A stretch of DNA of 64,000 nt from NCBI GenBank assembly GCA_019915015.1, contig JAHBBC010000017.1, positions 248,001 to 312,000 of the forward strand, written 5' to 3'. Source of the DNA: Auriscalpium vulgare (taxonomy: Eukaryota > Basidiomycota > Agaricomycetes > Russulales > Auriscalpiaceae). The position numbers were made by a program, and so were the translations under genes. The notes beneath the pieces are model-generated. The model was not told where the DNA came from, did no database searches, and saw nothing but the letters and a program-made list of their open reading frames with translations. Positions 10,967 through 19,975 of the stretch are shown here, piece by piece. How positions within the stretch are numbered: position 1 is the stretch's first letter; each line of letters starts with the position of its first letter.

Positions 10967-13900
10967 ATGTCAGACAACACGTACGGCAGCGGCACGTACA
11001 ACACAGTCCGGATCGATGCCTTGCGGGGCACCGAGAATTACGCCGTATGGCGTATGAAGATCGAAGATCTACTTACCAATGCGGACCTGTGGGATTATGT
11101 CGACGGGACGGCGAAGAAACCTGCCGCGGCAGCGACAGGAGCGGATGCCAAAGTGCAAGAAGCCGCTGACGAGAAGATCAGGATCTGGACAAAGAAGAGT
11201 CGACAGGCGCTGTCGGCAATTCGGCTGCGGGTCGCAGACCCGCTGCTGGTATACGTTCGGGACGAGAAAGAAGCCGCCGCCGCGTGGAGCATACTCGAGG
11301 AGTTGTACCAGCCGAAAGGAACGCTGGGGCTCGTACTCGCGAGGCGAAATTTCTTCAGAGCCGAATGCGCGGAAGGCGCAGACGTCGAGGAGCACATCAG
11401 GAAGATGCGCGGACTGCAGAGCGATCTGCACTCACTGGGACATCAGATCTCAGACGAAGATTTCGGCATGGCGTTGCTGACGTCGTTGCCAGAGTCTTGG
11501 GACCCTTACATACGGTCAATAGATCGCACAGCCCTCGGGAAATCCGGCACAGTCATATCTCGTATTCTCGAAGAAACCAAGCGCCAAAAGGAGAAAGCCG
11601 AGAAGCCATCATCTGACACGGCGCTTGCGGCCTACAAAGGAAAGAAGAAGTTCGACACACGCAATATTACATGCTACGCGTGCGGGAAAAAAGGGCACAT
11701 GAAAGCAGACTGCCGCTCGAGCAAACGTGACAACGGGACGGGCAGGCAGAACGGCGGAGGGGGGAACACAGCGCAGGCAAACACGGCGCAGGAAGCGCCG
11801 AAGAAAGAAGAATACGCCTTCGCATCAGAGAACTCGCTTACCAATCGCGCCGGACCGCCGCTCTGGCTCGCCGACTCGGCAGCCACGTCACACATCGTGC
11901 AAGAGCGCTCGCACTTTTCCTCTTACAGAGATACGCCCGGGGACATTGTTCGGGGCGTAGGGAATCACTCCATCGCGGCCCTTGGCCGCGGTGACGTGCC
12001 AGTCACTTTTCAAGTTGAAGGAAAGTCGGTGCAGGGCGTCTTGCGGGACGCGATACACGCACCACTCGCTGTAGCAAACCTGGTCTCGATCCCACGCATC
12101 ACCGAAAACAGCATGCAGGTGACGTTCGAAAACGATTACCTAATGATCCGAACGCGCGCGGGAACGAATATCGCTAAAGGGAGAAAAGTCGGTCGTATGT
12201 ACATCATGGACCTGAAGCCCGGCTCGGGCGCTTTTCCCGAAATGGCGCTGGTATCCGGCAATGCCCGAAGTTGGGACTCCTGGCACAGAATCTTCGGCCA
12301 CCTCAATATGGGTTCGATAAAGATGCTAAAATCGAAAAATATGGTGGAGGGGATGAATGTCGACGAAGGGAGCGCGCCGGAAGAGCAATGCACAGCGTGC
12401 ATCCAGGCTAAACAGCATGTCACACCATTTCCAAAAGAATCTGATACAAAGATCGCGGAGATCGGTGACCTCACCGTTTCAGACTTATGGGGACCGGCCC
12501 GAACACGCGGAATCCGAGGCGAATTCTATTACGTGTCATTCACAGACGGAAAGTCGCGCCGCTCGATGGTTCATTTTCTCAAAGGGAAAACTGGCGTACT
12601 CGAAAAGCTGAAGTACTACAAGAGCTACATCGAGACGCAGGCGGGACGCAAGATGAAGCGTTTTCGCATCGACAATGGGCGCGAGTATCTCAACGAGGGA
12701 ATTTTGAAATTCCTCTTAGAGAACGGCATCAAATTGGAACTCACGGCACCCCACTCTTCCGCACAGAATGGAATTGCGGAACGACTCAACCGAACGTTGG
12801 TCGAGCACGCGCGCGCAATGCTATTGGCGCACGATTTACCCAAGTACCTATGGCCCGAAGCAGTAGCCTACGCAACGTACCTGAAAAACCGGTCTCCCAC
12901 GCGCGCCTTACCCGATGGGAAAACACCCGATGAGATCTTCTGGGGGAAAAAACCGGACGTATCGTTGTTACGAGAATTCGGCACGCGTTGCTGGGTACTG
13001 CAGCAGGATGGGCAGCAAGGAAAATTGGAATCAAAGTCGCGCGACATGTTATTTGTCAGCCTCTCGGACAATTCGCGTGCCTGGAGGTACTACAACCCAC
13101 AAACCCGGCAAGTTCAAACTTCAAGAAATATTATATTTGAAGAAGAAAAAACTATCACTATGGGCACTGGGGAAGAACACATACTCGAGGCCCCTGCGCG
13201 GCTCGAGGGGGAGAAAGACGCAGAGGCAGGAAAAAGCGAGCCGACTGCGGGGCAAGGGGGAGAAAGGGGAGAAACGGCGCCGCCGGCCGAAGCGCCCAAA
13301 GCGCCGACACCTTCGAAAATTCCGACGCCCCGAGCACCGAGCACGCGGATCGCGCAACACGCACCAACTAACTTTCGCCTGCTGAATAATCCAGCAGCAC
13401 GCGGACCACGCGAATGGAAACATCACGTACCCACGGACCAGGCGCCCGTTGCAGTTGACAAAGCCGCAGAGGAAGAAGAGGACGAGCACGAGGAATATGT
13501 GCTCATGACGGGATCACTAGTAAACGACGATCCCGTGGATATCAAAGAAGCAATGACGCGGCCTGATTGGCCAAAATGGAAAGAAGCGATCGAACGGGAA
13601 CTCGGACAGCTGGAAAAGCTAGGCACTTACGTCAAAGTCGAGCTTCCTGCAGATCGCGATCCAGTTGGCTGCAAATGGGTGCTACGTACGAAACGCGACA
13701 CGGATGGCAACATAATAAAATACAAAGCACGTCTGGTCGCACAGGGGTTCTCACAGATACCGGGAATCGATTTCTTCGAAACATATTCCCCTGTGGTACG
13801 ACTGGAGACTTTGCGAATGCTATTCGCGATCGGCGCCAAATATGATCTCGAGATTCACGTTGTTGACGTCGTCGGCGCTTATCTAAACGGCGAGCTCAAA

Positions 13901-15082
13901 GAAGAAATCTATATGAAACAGCCGCCGGGATACGACGACGGGACGGGACGAGTACTGCAGCTACTCAAATCTATTTACGGGCTCAAGCAAGCTGGCCGAG
14001 TCTGGAACGATCTACTCGACGCAATTTTTGCGGAGCTAGGGTTCACTCGACTGTTCTCGGACCAGTGTGTATACATCAGACAGCAAGGCAACGATCTGTG
14101 GATCGTGGCAGTGCATGTTGATGATATGCCAATTCTAGCAACAGGCACGGAAGCTATGCGCACCATCAAAGAAGAGCTCAAATCGAAATTCGAGATCTCA
14201 GATCTCGGCGAGATCCGACAAGTCGTCGGGCTCGAAGTCATTCGAGATCGCAAGCAAGGCACACTGAAGATCTCACAGAAATCATTCATTCGGCGCATAC
14301 TCGAGCGCTTCGGGATGCCCAACGCGACACCAGTCGCAACACCTCTGGACCACAACGTGAAGCTCACGAAGGTTACGGAGATAGCGGAGACATCATTCCG
14401 ATCCAATTATCAATCGGCGATCGGATCTCTCATGTATCCTGCAATCGGCACTCGCCCTGACATTGCATTCGCAGTGCAATTCCTTAGTCAATTCAATTCT
14501 AATCCGGGTCCCGAGCACTGGACAGCAGTCAAGCGCGTCATGCGCTACCTCAAAGGGACGGAGGACTTGGGAATCGTGTACGGCGGAGAAACCACGGAGA
14601 AGCGAGGCATAGTTACCAGCCTCGAGGCTTACTCGGATGCCGATTGGGGAGGAAATTTGGATGACAGGAGGTCAACTTCCGGTTACGTCTTCAAGATCGC
14701 GGGAGGCCCGATCTCTTGGAGTTCGAAGAAGCAACCGACAGTTGCCATATCCAGTATGGAAGCAGAGTACATGGCCCTGAGCCATGCGGCACGCGAAACG
14801 ATCTGGATTCGCAGATTCCTCAGGGAATTAGGCGCGCCCATGGACGAGCCGACGCAAATCAACGTCGATAACCAGGGCACCATCAAATTTTCGCAGAATC
14901 AGACTTTTCACGCCCGGAGCAAGCATATCGACATCCGGCATCATTTCATTCGAGACTGTATTACTTCTAACGAAGTGTCAGTTGAATACTGCGCGACCCT
15001 CGACAATCTCGCAGACGTATTTACAAAAGCACTACCTAAGCCGCATCACCAGGAACTTGTTCAGCACTTGGGAATGCGGTAA
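10967..15082 (+). CDS. Copia Gag-Pol polyprotein
   Basis: This is a single open frame of 1,371 codons with ATG at 10967. In order it holds a Gag region (TENYAVWRMKIEDLL near residue 25), a zinc knuckle CYACGKKGHMKADC (about 235), and a protease with LADSAATSHI (about 300), where the usual DSG is DSA. The integrase has an H-H-C-C zinc region, then SDLWGP, RIDNGREY and GIAERLNRT supplying D, D and E. The reverse transcriptase has KARLVAQGFSQ, VVDVVGAYLNG and VHVDDMPIL. The RNase H has YSDADWGG, SSMEAEYMAL and SKHIDIRHHF. The order protease-integrase-RT-RNase H defines Copia. There is no frameshift between gag and pol. All domains appear complete, so activity is plausible apart from the DSA substitution. 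Confidence 0.95.
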   Translation: MSDNTYGSGTYNTVRIDALRGTENYAVWRMKIEDLLTNADLWDYVDGTAKKPAAAATGADAKVQEAADEKIRIWTKKSRQALSAIRLRVADPLLVYVRDEKEAAAAWSILEELYQPKGTLGLVLARRNFFRAECAEGADVEEHIRKMRGLQSDLHSLGHQISDEDFGMALLTSLPESWDPYIRSIDRTALGKSGTVISRILEETKRQKEKAEKPSSDTALAAYKGKKKFDTRNITCYACGKKGHMKADCRSSKRDNGTGRQNGGGGNTAQANTAQEAPKKEEYAFASENSLTNRAGPPLWLADSAATSHIVQERSHFSSYRDTPGDIVRGVGNHSIAALGRGDVPVTFQVEGKSVQGVLRDAIHAPLAVANLVSIPRITENSMQVTFENDYLMIRTRAGTNIAKGRKVGRMYIMDLKPGSGAFPEMALVSGNARSWDSWHRIFGHLNMGSIKMLKSKNMVEGMNVDEGSAPEEQCTACIQAKQHVTPFPKESDTKIAEIGDLTVSDLWGPARTRGIRGEFYYVSFTDGKSRRSMVHFLKGKTGVLEKLKYYKSYIETQAGRKMKRFRIDNGREYLNEGILKFLLENGIKLELTAPHSSAQNGIAERLNRTLVEHARAMLLAHDLPKYLWPEAVAYATYLKNRSPTRALPDGKTPDEIFWGKKPDVSLLREFGTRCWVLQQDGQQGKLESKSRDMLFVSLSDNSRAWRYYNPQTRQVQTSRNIIFEEEKTITMGTGEEHILEAPARLEGEKDAEAGKSEPTAGQGGERGETAPPAEAPKAPTPSKIPTPRAPSTRIAQHAPTNFRLLNNPAARGPREWKHHVPTDQAPVAVDKAAEEEEDEHEEYVLMTGSLVNDDPVDIKEAMTRPDWPKWKEAIERELGQLEKLGTYVKVELPADRDPVGCKWVLRTKRDTDGNIIKYKARLVAQGFSQIPGIDFFETYSPVVRLETLRMLFAIGAKYDLEIHVVDVVGAYLNGELKEEIYMKQPPGYDDGTGRVLQLLKSIYGLKQAGRVWNDLLDAIFAELGFTRLFSDQCVYIRQQGNDLWIVAVHVDDMPILATGTEAMRTIKEELKSKFEISDLGEIRQVVGLEVIRDRKQGTLKISQKSFIRRILERFGMPNATPVATPLDHNVKLTKVTEIAETSFRSNYQSAIGSLMYPAIGTRPDIAFAVQFLSQFNSNPGPEHWTAVKRVMRYLKGTEDLGIVYGGETTEKRGIVTSLEAYSDADWGGNLDDRRSTSGYVFKIAGGPISWSSKKQPTVAISSMEAEYMALSHAARETIWIRRFLRELGAPMDEPTQINVDNQGTIKFSQNQTFHARSKHIDIRHHFIRDCITSNEVSVEYCATLDNLADVFTKALPKPHHQELVQHLGMR

Positions 15083-15088
15083 TCGGGA

Positions 15089-15100
15089 GTCGAGGGGGAG
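15089..15100 (+). other. Copia polypurine tract
   Basis: GTCGAGGGGGAG lies immediately before the 3' LTR and would prime plus-strand synthesis. Confidence 0.8.
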
Positions 15101-15298
15101 TGTTGTAGTTAGTGGGAGAAGCCACTCGGCGACTCCCGAACATACTAGATTAGATTACTAAGTACAGTAGATAAGCGAATTCCTAGTCATAGGAATATTC
15201 CAGTAGTCTTGTACTTAGGTATAAAGGCTCGCGTTCAAGAGCCGGAATAAATCAATCTTATTCTCTATTTTACTCGCTCTCTACTTGTTTATTCTACA
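15101..15298 (+). repeat. Copia 3' LTR
   Basis: It matches the 5' LTR in length and, by eye, in sequence. It is followed by the target duplication CTTTA at 15299-15303. Confidence 0.95.
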
Positions 15299-15303
15299 CT
15301 TTA

Positions 15304-15985
15304 CTTGCCATCGAGCTTGGGCGGCTCTCTGCGCCGTGGAACGTAGTTTCTTTTGCAGATGGTCAATTTCCTCTACAATCAGGGACTCGGTCGTTCGAAG
15401 GTCTTCGTCCGAGTCAAAGTCTCTCTGTCTCGTGATTTGTCGCCTCCCTTTCTGCAGTGAGTCGATCTTTTTCTGTATGCGGTTCTTTGCTTTTTTGCCC
15501 GCTGCTTTAGCTTTTGTGATGATGATCATTTTAAGCTGCGCCCACATTTTCTGTGGAGTGATTTCCTCGCGGTCGAGATCGGGTGCGTGTATTTTTTCCG
15601 CGTATCTCATGCCTGTGCTGATGACTTCTTCTAGCAGGTTTTTGTCGTTTACGAGGTGAAGGGGCCAGGTCCAACGCCCTTCTCCTATCTCTGGTGCTTT
15701 GTCCGACGCGTGTCTTACTGATATCATGTCATGGTCGGAAGGTATTGCTTTGGGGTTGAAAGCCCACTCATATGTGTGCGGTATGTGCTGGTCTGCGACA
15801 TATATTCTGTCCAGCCTCGACTTTATCATTCCTCGGTTATGTCGGTAGGTGAAAGCTCTTGTTCTGGGGAAAGCTTCTCTCCATGCATCGCGTAGTTCAT
15901 ACTTATGCCTGAAGTCTCGTAGGGCTTCCACGGCGCTGTCATCGTCCGCGCCCCTGACCATGCCGACTCTCCCCTCGAGATCCAA
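15304..15985 (-). pseudogene. LINE copy 1, upstream coding part (endonuclease remnant)
   Basis: The minus-strand frame carries ADDDSAVEALRDFRHKY, SRLDRIYV and PSDHDMISV, followed by a charged helical region. S-D-H is the catalytic C-terminal motif of LINE APE-type endonucleases. The frame would run straight into the reverse transcriptase part at 10687 if the Copia were absent, as it does in copy 2 (31600-33720). The N-terminal half of the endonuclease is missing at about 15985, where plus-strand F-box coding begins. This 5' truncation is usual for LINEs. Confidence 0.8.
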
Positions 15986-17109
15986 ATCATCATCATCGAA
16001 TGGATATACAGGTCAACCCAACGTACATTTATTGACTATCCTACCCTCATGGCTTGTGCTCTGGTCTGCAAAAACTGGCGTCCTGATGCGCAGCGCCTTC
16101 TTTTCCGCCGTGCACCTCACCCGCACCTTCAATTCCCCGACCGCAATGACAACGGCAGCCGTGCCATCCCGCTGCTCCGCACACTCCGCACACTCCGCTC
16201 AAGCCCTCACCTCATCGCGCACATTCGATTCATCCATATCGTCTTTTCCTCGTACTTTCGGAACATCATGGAGCGCACAACTCCCGAGGCACTGGCGAAC
16301 GTCGCCCTGCTCGAACTCTGCCCACATGTCGAAGGCATATCTTTGTTTATCCCGAACGACTTCCACACGGTCGATTGGCGGCTGTGGGACATCCCTCTCA
16401 GCCCTGTGTTCCTCCAAGTCAGCGCCGAGTACGAGCTCATCAACGAAGTAACCGAATTGTGGCCGAGCGTACGCACACTCGTCGTTGACGCGTTTAGCCT
16501 TCCCAACTGGGATTGGGGTGGGCCCAACTCAATTAGCTTTCCGCCCACTGTGCAATCTCTCTCCATCGGGAATAACATACTATTCTTCTGGGCGGCCCGA
16601 GCTGGTCTCCCGGATCTCCGCGTGCTTGAACTGAGATATATTCGATGGTCGGCCGCCAATTGTCGCACTCTACGGAGATCAGGTGTGCTCAGGCAGATTC
16701 ACACACTGCATGTTGATGGCGTTTTCCCCCCGGCGGATATCCTCGAAGAGCTGGTACATCTTCGTCACTTTGTCTTCAACTCCCTGCCCGAGGCGGACGT
16801 GTCGCCCCCGGTGACCCTTCACCACATCGGATACCACCCTAGTCATCCATATGTGGAGCGCGATATGTACGTTCGGTTTGTTGTTGCGGCACTCGGCGCA
16901 TTAGCAAACGTGCATCTCGTCACTGCAACGCGCACTGCGTCACCCGATCAGCTCGCGGCGCTCGACATCGAATGCCGTGACCGTGATATTGAATTCGTCG
17001 TATGCGAGACGCCCGAATCATACTGGGTCAGTCTCTTTTTCTACGTTGGTTTGACGTGGTGTTGACTTGGCGATTGCAGCGGCCGCTAGTACACATTGAC
17101 TGGATATGA
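15960..17109 (+). pseudogene. F-box protein, copy 1 (start region out of frame)
   Basis: Main exon about 15960-17026, intron 17027-17079 (GTCAGT donor, TTGCAG acceptor), last exon 17080-17109 ending TGA. The N-terminus has an F-box of the form LPLEIQIIIIEW...ALVCKNWRPDAQRLLF, followed by LRR-like Leu/Ile-rich stretches. F-box proteins recruit substrates to SCF ubiquitin ligases; the target is unknown. Copy 2 has five C near the start and reads MPTLPLEIQ in frame. This copy has four C, so the ATG at 15960 is out of frame with the rest and the first good in-frame ATG is near 16049, inside the F-box. The difference may be a real mutation or a run-length error. The ATG and upstream bases come from antisense LINE sequence. 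Confidence 0.65.
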
Positions 17110-17463
17110 ACATGTGACGGCCCCAAAATTCTACAGTACGAAATTCAGGGCCCATCGAATAGTGCTCTTTCCGCAAGTACATAGGGTAGCGCATCGGCCA
17201 GCACGCTTCGCCTTTCTTACGTGTGCGTATATTCTGAGGTATATTATCCGATGGCTCATCGCGATCTATCCAGGACAACGGAGATGAGCCATGCGATGCG
17301 ATAGAATATTTTACCACTGAACCTCCACAATATGCGTATACTTAGTGCATCCCATACACTCGCTCATTCTTTGCCATGGTATTGCTGACCGCTTCATGCG
17401 AATCTGCAAGATCGCCGAGACCGCCTACCTCACAGCGGTGGCCAAATTCGTCCGTGTTCAACG
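17110..17463. other. Intergenic between convergent genes
   Basis: No gene was recognised. The stretch is repeated at 34850-35203 in copy 2. Confidence 0.6.
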
Positions 17464-19515
17464 TCAATTGCATATGTGAAGCACATCATCCTCGGAGCTC
17501 TCGCGCGCTTCATCGACGGCGTCTTTAACGCCGTTCCACCACCCTTCATCCGCTTTGTCCAATTGGAGATCCAGTTTCAGCGGACGGCCCGCACTCGCGC
17601 AGAGCGCCAGCCAGTGCGGCAGCATCTTCAAGTGTTTCGCAAACTCCTCGCTCTTGCAGTCCTTTTTCGACACCGACAGGGCAAGCGACGCGAGCGCAGG
17701 TGGGCGCCGCAGCACAGCGCCGGCTTTCTGTGGATCGCACACGCCCCAATGGCGCAGGAGCTCGATACCCGCGGGACCGCGGGTGAGCAGCCGCCGCAGG
17801 CCCGCGGCGGCGGGCGCGTCGAGGATGTCCCGCCACGCATCTAAGCGCCATGCCTCCACCGAGAGGAAGAGTTGCTGGAGCCGCGGTGACGCACACAAGC
17901 CATAGCACGCCTCGGCGATCTGCTCGGTGGTCCATTCGAGTGACCCTGAGGGCTGTTTGAACCAGATGTGCAGGTCCGGGGCGTTAGGTGCAGGTCCGTG
18001 GGCCTCGAAATCGGTGTCGCGAGAATGCCACACCTTTAGGATAATTTCGCTCTCTTTGGATATCCACACTGCGGATGGCGCGAATGGCGCATGCTGGGAG
18101 TCCAGCCACGATCGGATTTGGTGGAAGAACGTCGTGAAATCCTCTGAAGATTGGGTAGTGCAACGTAATTCGATGTTGACGGTTGTGGACGCTGGAATAT
18201 CGATATGGTGGAGGAGATAAGCACAAGACAGCGGCGGGCCGGCGACGGTGAGTTCAGTCAACTTGGGCAGTGAGACTACTTTGCGCTGTGCATCGTCGAA
18301 GAGTGAATCCCGGGGCAAGCCGTGTCGCCAAACAATTTCCCCAAGACCGTGCATCCCCTCTAGACACGCAATAACGTCGTCAATATTGAGCAATGGTTTG
18401 ACCTCTTCCAGATTATGGATATTATGGATTAACAAAGTGTCCACGCTGTCCAGGAGCCTTGACTTCCAGAGATCGAAGGATACAGTATCCGAGTTGAAAT
18501 ACCGCAATTTGGGTGCACATCCGCCGAGAAAGTTTTCTGGATAGTCCAAGTCGGGATCAGTTAAATTGTAGTTGTCGTCGACGGAAAACACCTCCAGCTG
18601 AGGCGCCGGGCGTATGAGCATCTGCATGAGGAAGCCAAACGCGCGGTCGCGACCCGACCGGCGGTGGAAGGACAGCAGTTTGATGCGTTGCATATTCTCC
18701 ACGATGAGGCGGCTTTGGACCAGCGTCGGCCGACGCGTCACGTAGACAGCCAGTGGTGCATCGCACGAGCGCGCGATCAGCTCCGCAAAGCCTCCTCCAC
18801 TAAGCACCGTATCGACTTCGGCCCACAGCGTCGGATAGCGTAGCGCAGCGCTGCGCCAACGCTGGCAAACGTGCGTGATACGGATCCAACCGAGTGCGTT
18901 TTCTTCTGTGCGTATAAAGTCGTCCCCATCGTCGTGCTCTGCCGTCGCGACCACTCGGTCGCTGCGACTCAGGGCCCGGTTCAATAAGTACGCGCGAGTA
19001 GCAGCCTCCTGTGCAATAATCAACTCATCACGCCCACTAGCTCCGCAAATATTCCTCCAGGAGGCGGGCGTCCTCATCCCGAGCCTGCAACTGGGCACGG
19101 ATGACGACCTCCCACGACCGCAGACCATGGATGGTGGTATAGAGCTGCTCCACGTAGTGATTGGCGTCCTTGCGCGCGGTGCAGAGCAACCCAGCTCGTG
19201 CCTCAACGTCGAGGGCGAGCTCGAGCTGATCGTCCTTAGCAGTATCAGCCTGCGTGTCATTTGCCGAATGAGCCGCTCCTTCTGGCGTATCTGCTGCGCG
19301 AGCGTGCTCTGGACGTTGCGCAGGCGGCGGATTGCGCTATCAACGAACGGGCCTGGAGCTGTGCAAGCAAGCGAGTTCACGCTTCTGATCGTCTGCGAGT
19401 TGCCTTGATCTGGGCATACAGTAGCATTGGTATAAGCTCCTAGGTTCACGAATATGACAAAAACTAACCAAGACATTCCCGCGGGCGTATACCGCGCGGT
19501 GACTGGCATGGACAC
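17464..19515 (-). CDS. F-box/LRR-like protein with disordered 5' half, copy 1
   Basis: A minus-strand frame of 683 codons is open. Residues about 60-95 are a charged helix (AIRRLRNVQSTLAQQIRQKE type). Residues about 212-240 hold LGWIRITHVCQRWRSAALRY, the second half of an agaricomycete F-box, and the rest is a long Leu-rich region compatible with LRRs, ending VLHICN. Between about 19085 and 19260 a different minus-strand frame looks more coding (a charged helical stretch with ALDVEARAGLLCTARKDANHYVE-like composition). The true gene therefore probably has introns or frameshifts in its 5' half, and the first half of the F-box is not recognised. A GTTAGT-CAG intron is possible near 19478-19404. 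Predicted role: substrate adaptor for SCF ubiquitin ligase, inferred from family. Copy 2 is interrupted by two elements. Confidence 0.6.
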   Translation of the reverse strand: MSMPVTARYTPAGMSWLVFVIFVNLGAYTNATVCPDQGNSQTIRSVNSLACTAPGPFVDSAIRRLRNVQSTLAQQIRQKERLIRQMTRRLILLRTISSSSPSTLRHELGCSAPRARTPITTWSSSIPPSMVCGRGRSSSVPSCRLGMRTPASWRNICGASGRDELIIAQEAATRAYLLNRALSRSDRVVATAEHDDGDDFIRTEENALGWIRITHVCQRWRSAALRYPTLWAEVDTVLSGGGFAELIARSCDAPLAVYVTRRPTLVQSRLIVENMQRIKLLSFHRRSGRDRAFGFLMQMLIRPAPQLEVFSVDDNYNLTDPDLDYPENFLGGCAPKLRYFNSDTVSFDLWKSRLLDSVDTLLIHNIHNLEEVKPLLNIDDVIACLEGMHGLGEIVWRHGLPRDSLFDDAQRKVVSLPKLTELTVAGPPLSCAYLLHHIDIPASTTVNIELRCTTQSSEDFTTFFHQIRSWLDSQHAPFAPSAVWISKESEIILKVWHSRDTDFEAHGPAPNAPDLHIWFKQPSGSLEWTTEQIAEACYGLCASPRLQQLFLSVEAWRLDAWRDILDAPAAAGLRRLLTRGPAGIELLRHWGVCDPQKAGAVLRRPPALASLALSVSKKDCKSEEFAKHLKMLPHWLALCASAGRPLKLDLQLDKADEGWWNGVKDAVDEARESSEDDVLHICN

Positions 19516-19975
19516 GGATAGATACTAGAACAACGGGGGGCACATGCGAGCACAGCTAGGGATGGATGGTCAGGATGTGACTGACAGTCACAGTCCGACA
19601 GCGGCATCGGCGTGGGCTTGGACATGGCCCGACGATGCTGCACTCTTGGCTAGCGGGGACCATAGCAGATCGAGGGCGTCGCTGTTTCCCTGGTGGAAAC
19701 AGCGTACGCACAGCACTGCAGTGCGTGGACAACCTCGACGATTCAACACGAGGAGGAGTAGCGGGTCGAGTCCGGTCGATGATGCTGCTGGGGGCGAGGC
19801 GAGCGGAGCCGATTCAGCTCGAGGAGCAGAACCGATGGCGCGCAAGGCGCGCGTGGGAAATCGATAAGAGTCATCAAGATCTCTCCGACTCTGGCTCTCT
19901 CGCTCCTTTCTGACCTTCGTCCTTCGACACTTCACCGTCCTTTTGTTCACACATCACCTACCGGACCCCTACAAT
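19516..19975. other. Intergenic between divergent genes
   Basis: It probably holds the promoters of the minus-strand F-box/LRR-like gene and of the NLR gene. No gene was recognised. The same sequence, after the Gypsy B insertion point, is at 48625-49119. Confidence 0.5.

Larger units (their letters stand above)
10688..15298 (+). mobile_element. Intact Ty1/Copia LTR retrotransposon
   Basis: Two 198-bp LTRs (10688-10885 and 15101-15298) start TGTTG and end CTACA, and no difference was seen between them. The insertion is flanked by a 5-bp duplication CTTTA (10683-10687 and 15299-15303). It sits in the LINE coding region. The second LINE copy carries the unoccupied site with a single CTTTA near 33040. 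A primer-binding site, one uninterrupted polyprotein and a polypurine tract are present, so the element looks recently inserted and possibly autonomous. Confidence 0.95.
6717..15985 (-). mobile_element. Tad-like LINE, copy 1, 5'-truncated and split by a Copia element
   Basis: The element lies on the minus strand. Its 3' end is marked by a run of 25 T at 6719-6743, which is the poly(A) tail read in reverse, followed by about 200 bp of 3' UTR and the stop of the open frame at 6951. The coding region runs upstream to 10687, is interrupted by the Copia insertion 10688-15298, and resumes at 15304 to about 15985. There it ends inside the endonuclease domain and abuts the F-box gene. The order endonuclease remnant, reverse transcriptase, Cys-rich linker, RNase H and CCHC knuckle fits the Tad clade of fungal LINEs. 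A shorter, uninterrupted copy lies at 31600-33720. Confidence 0.85.
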
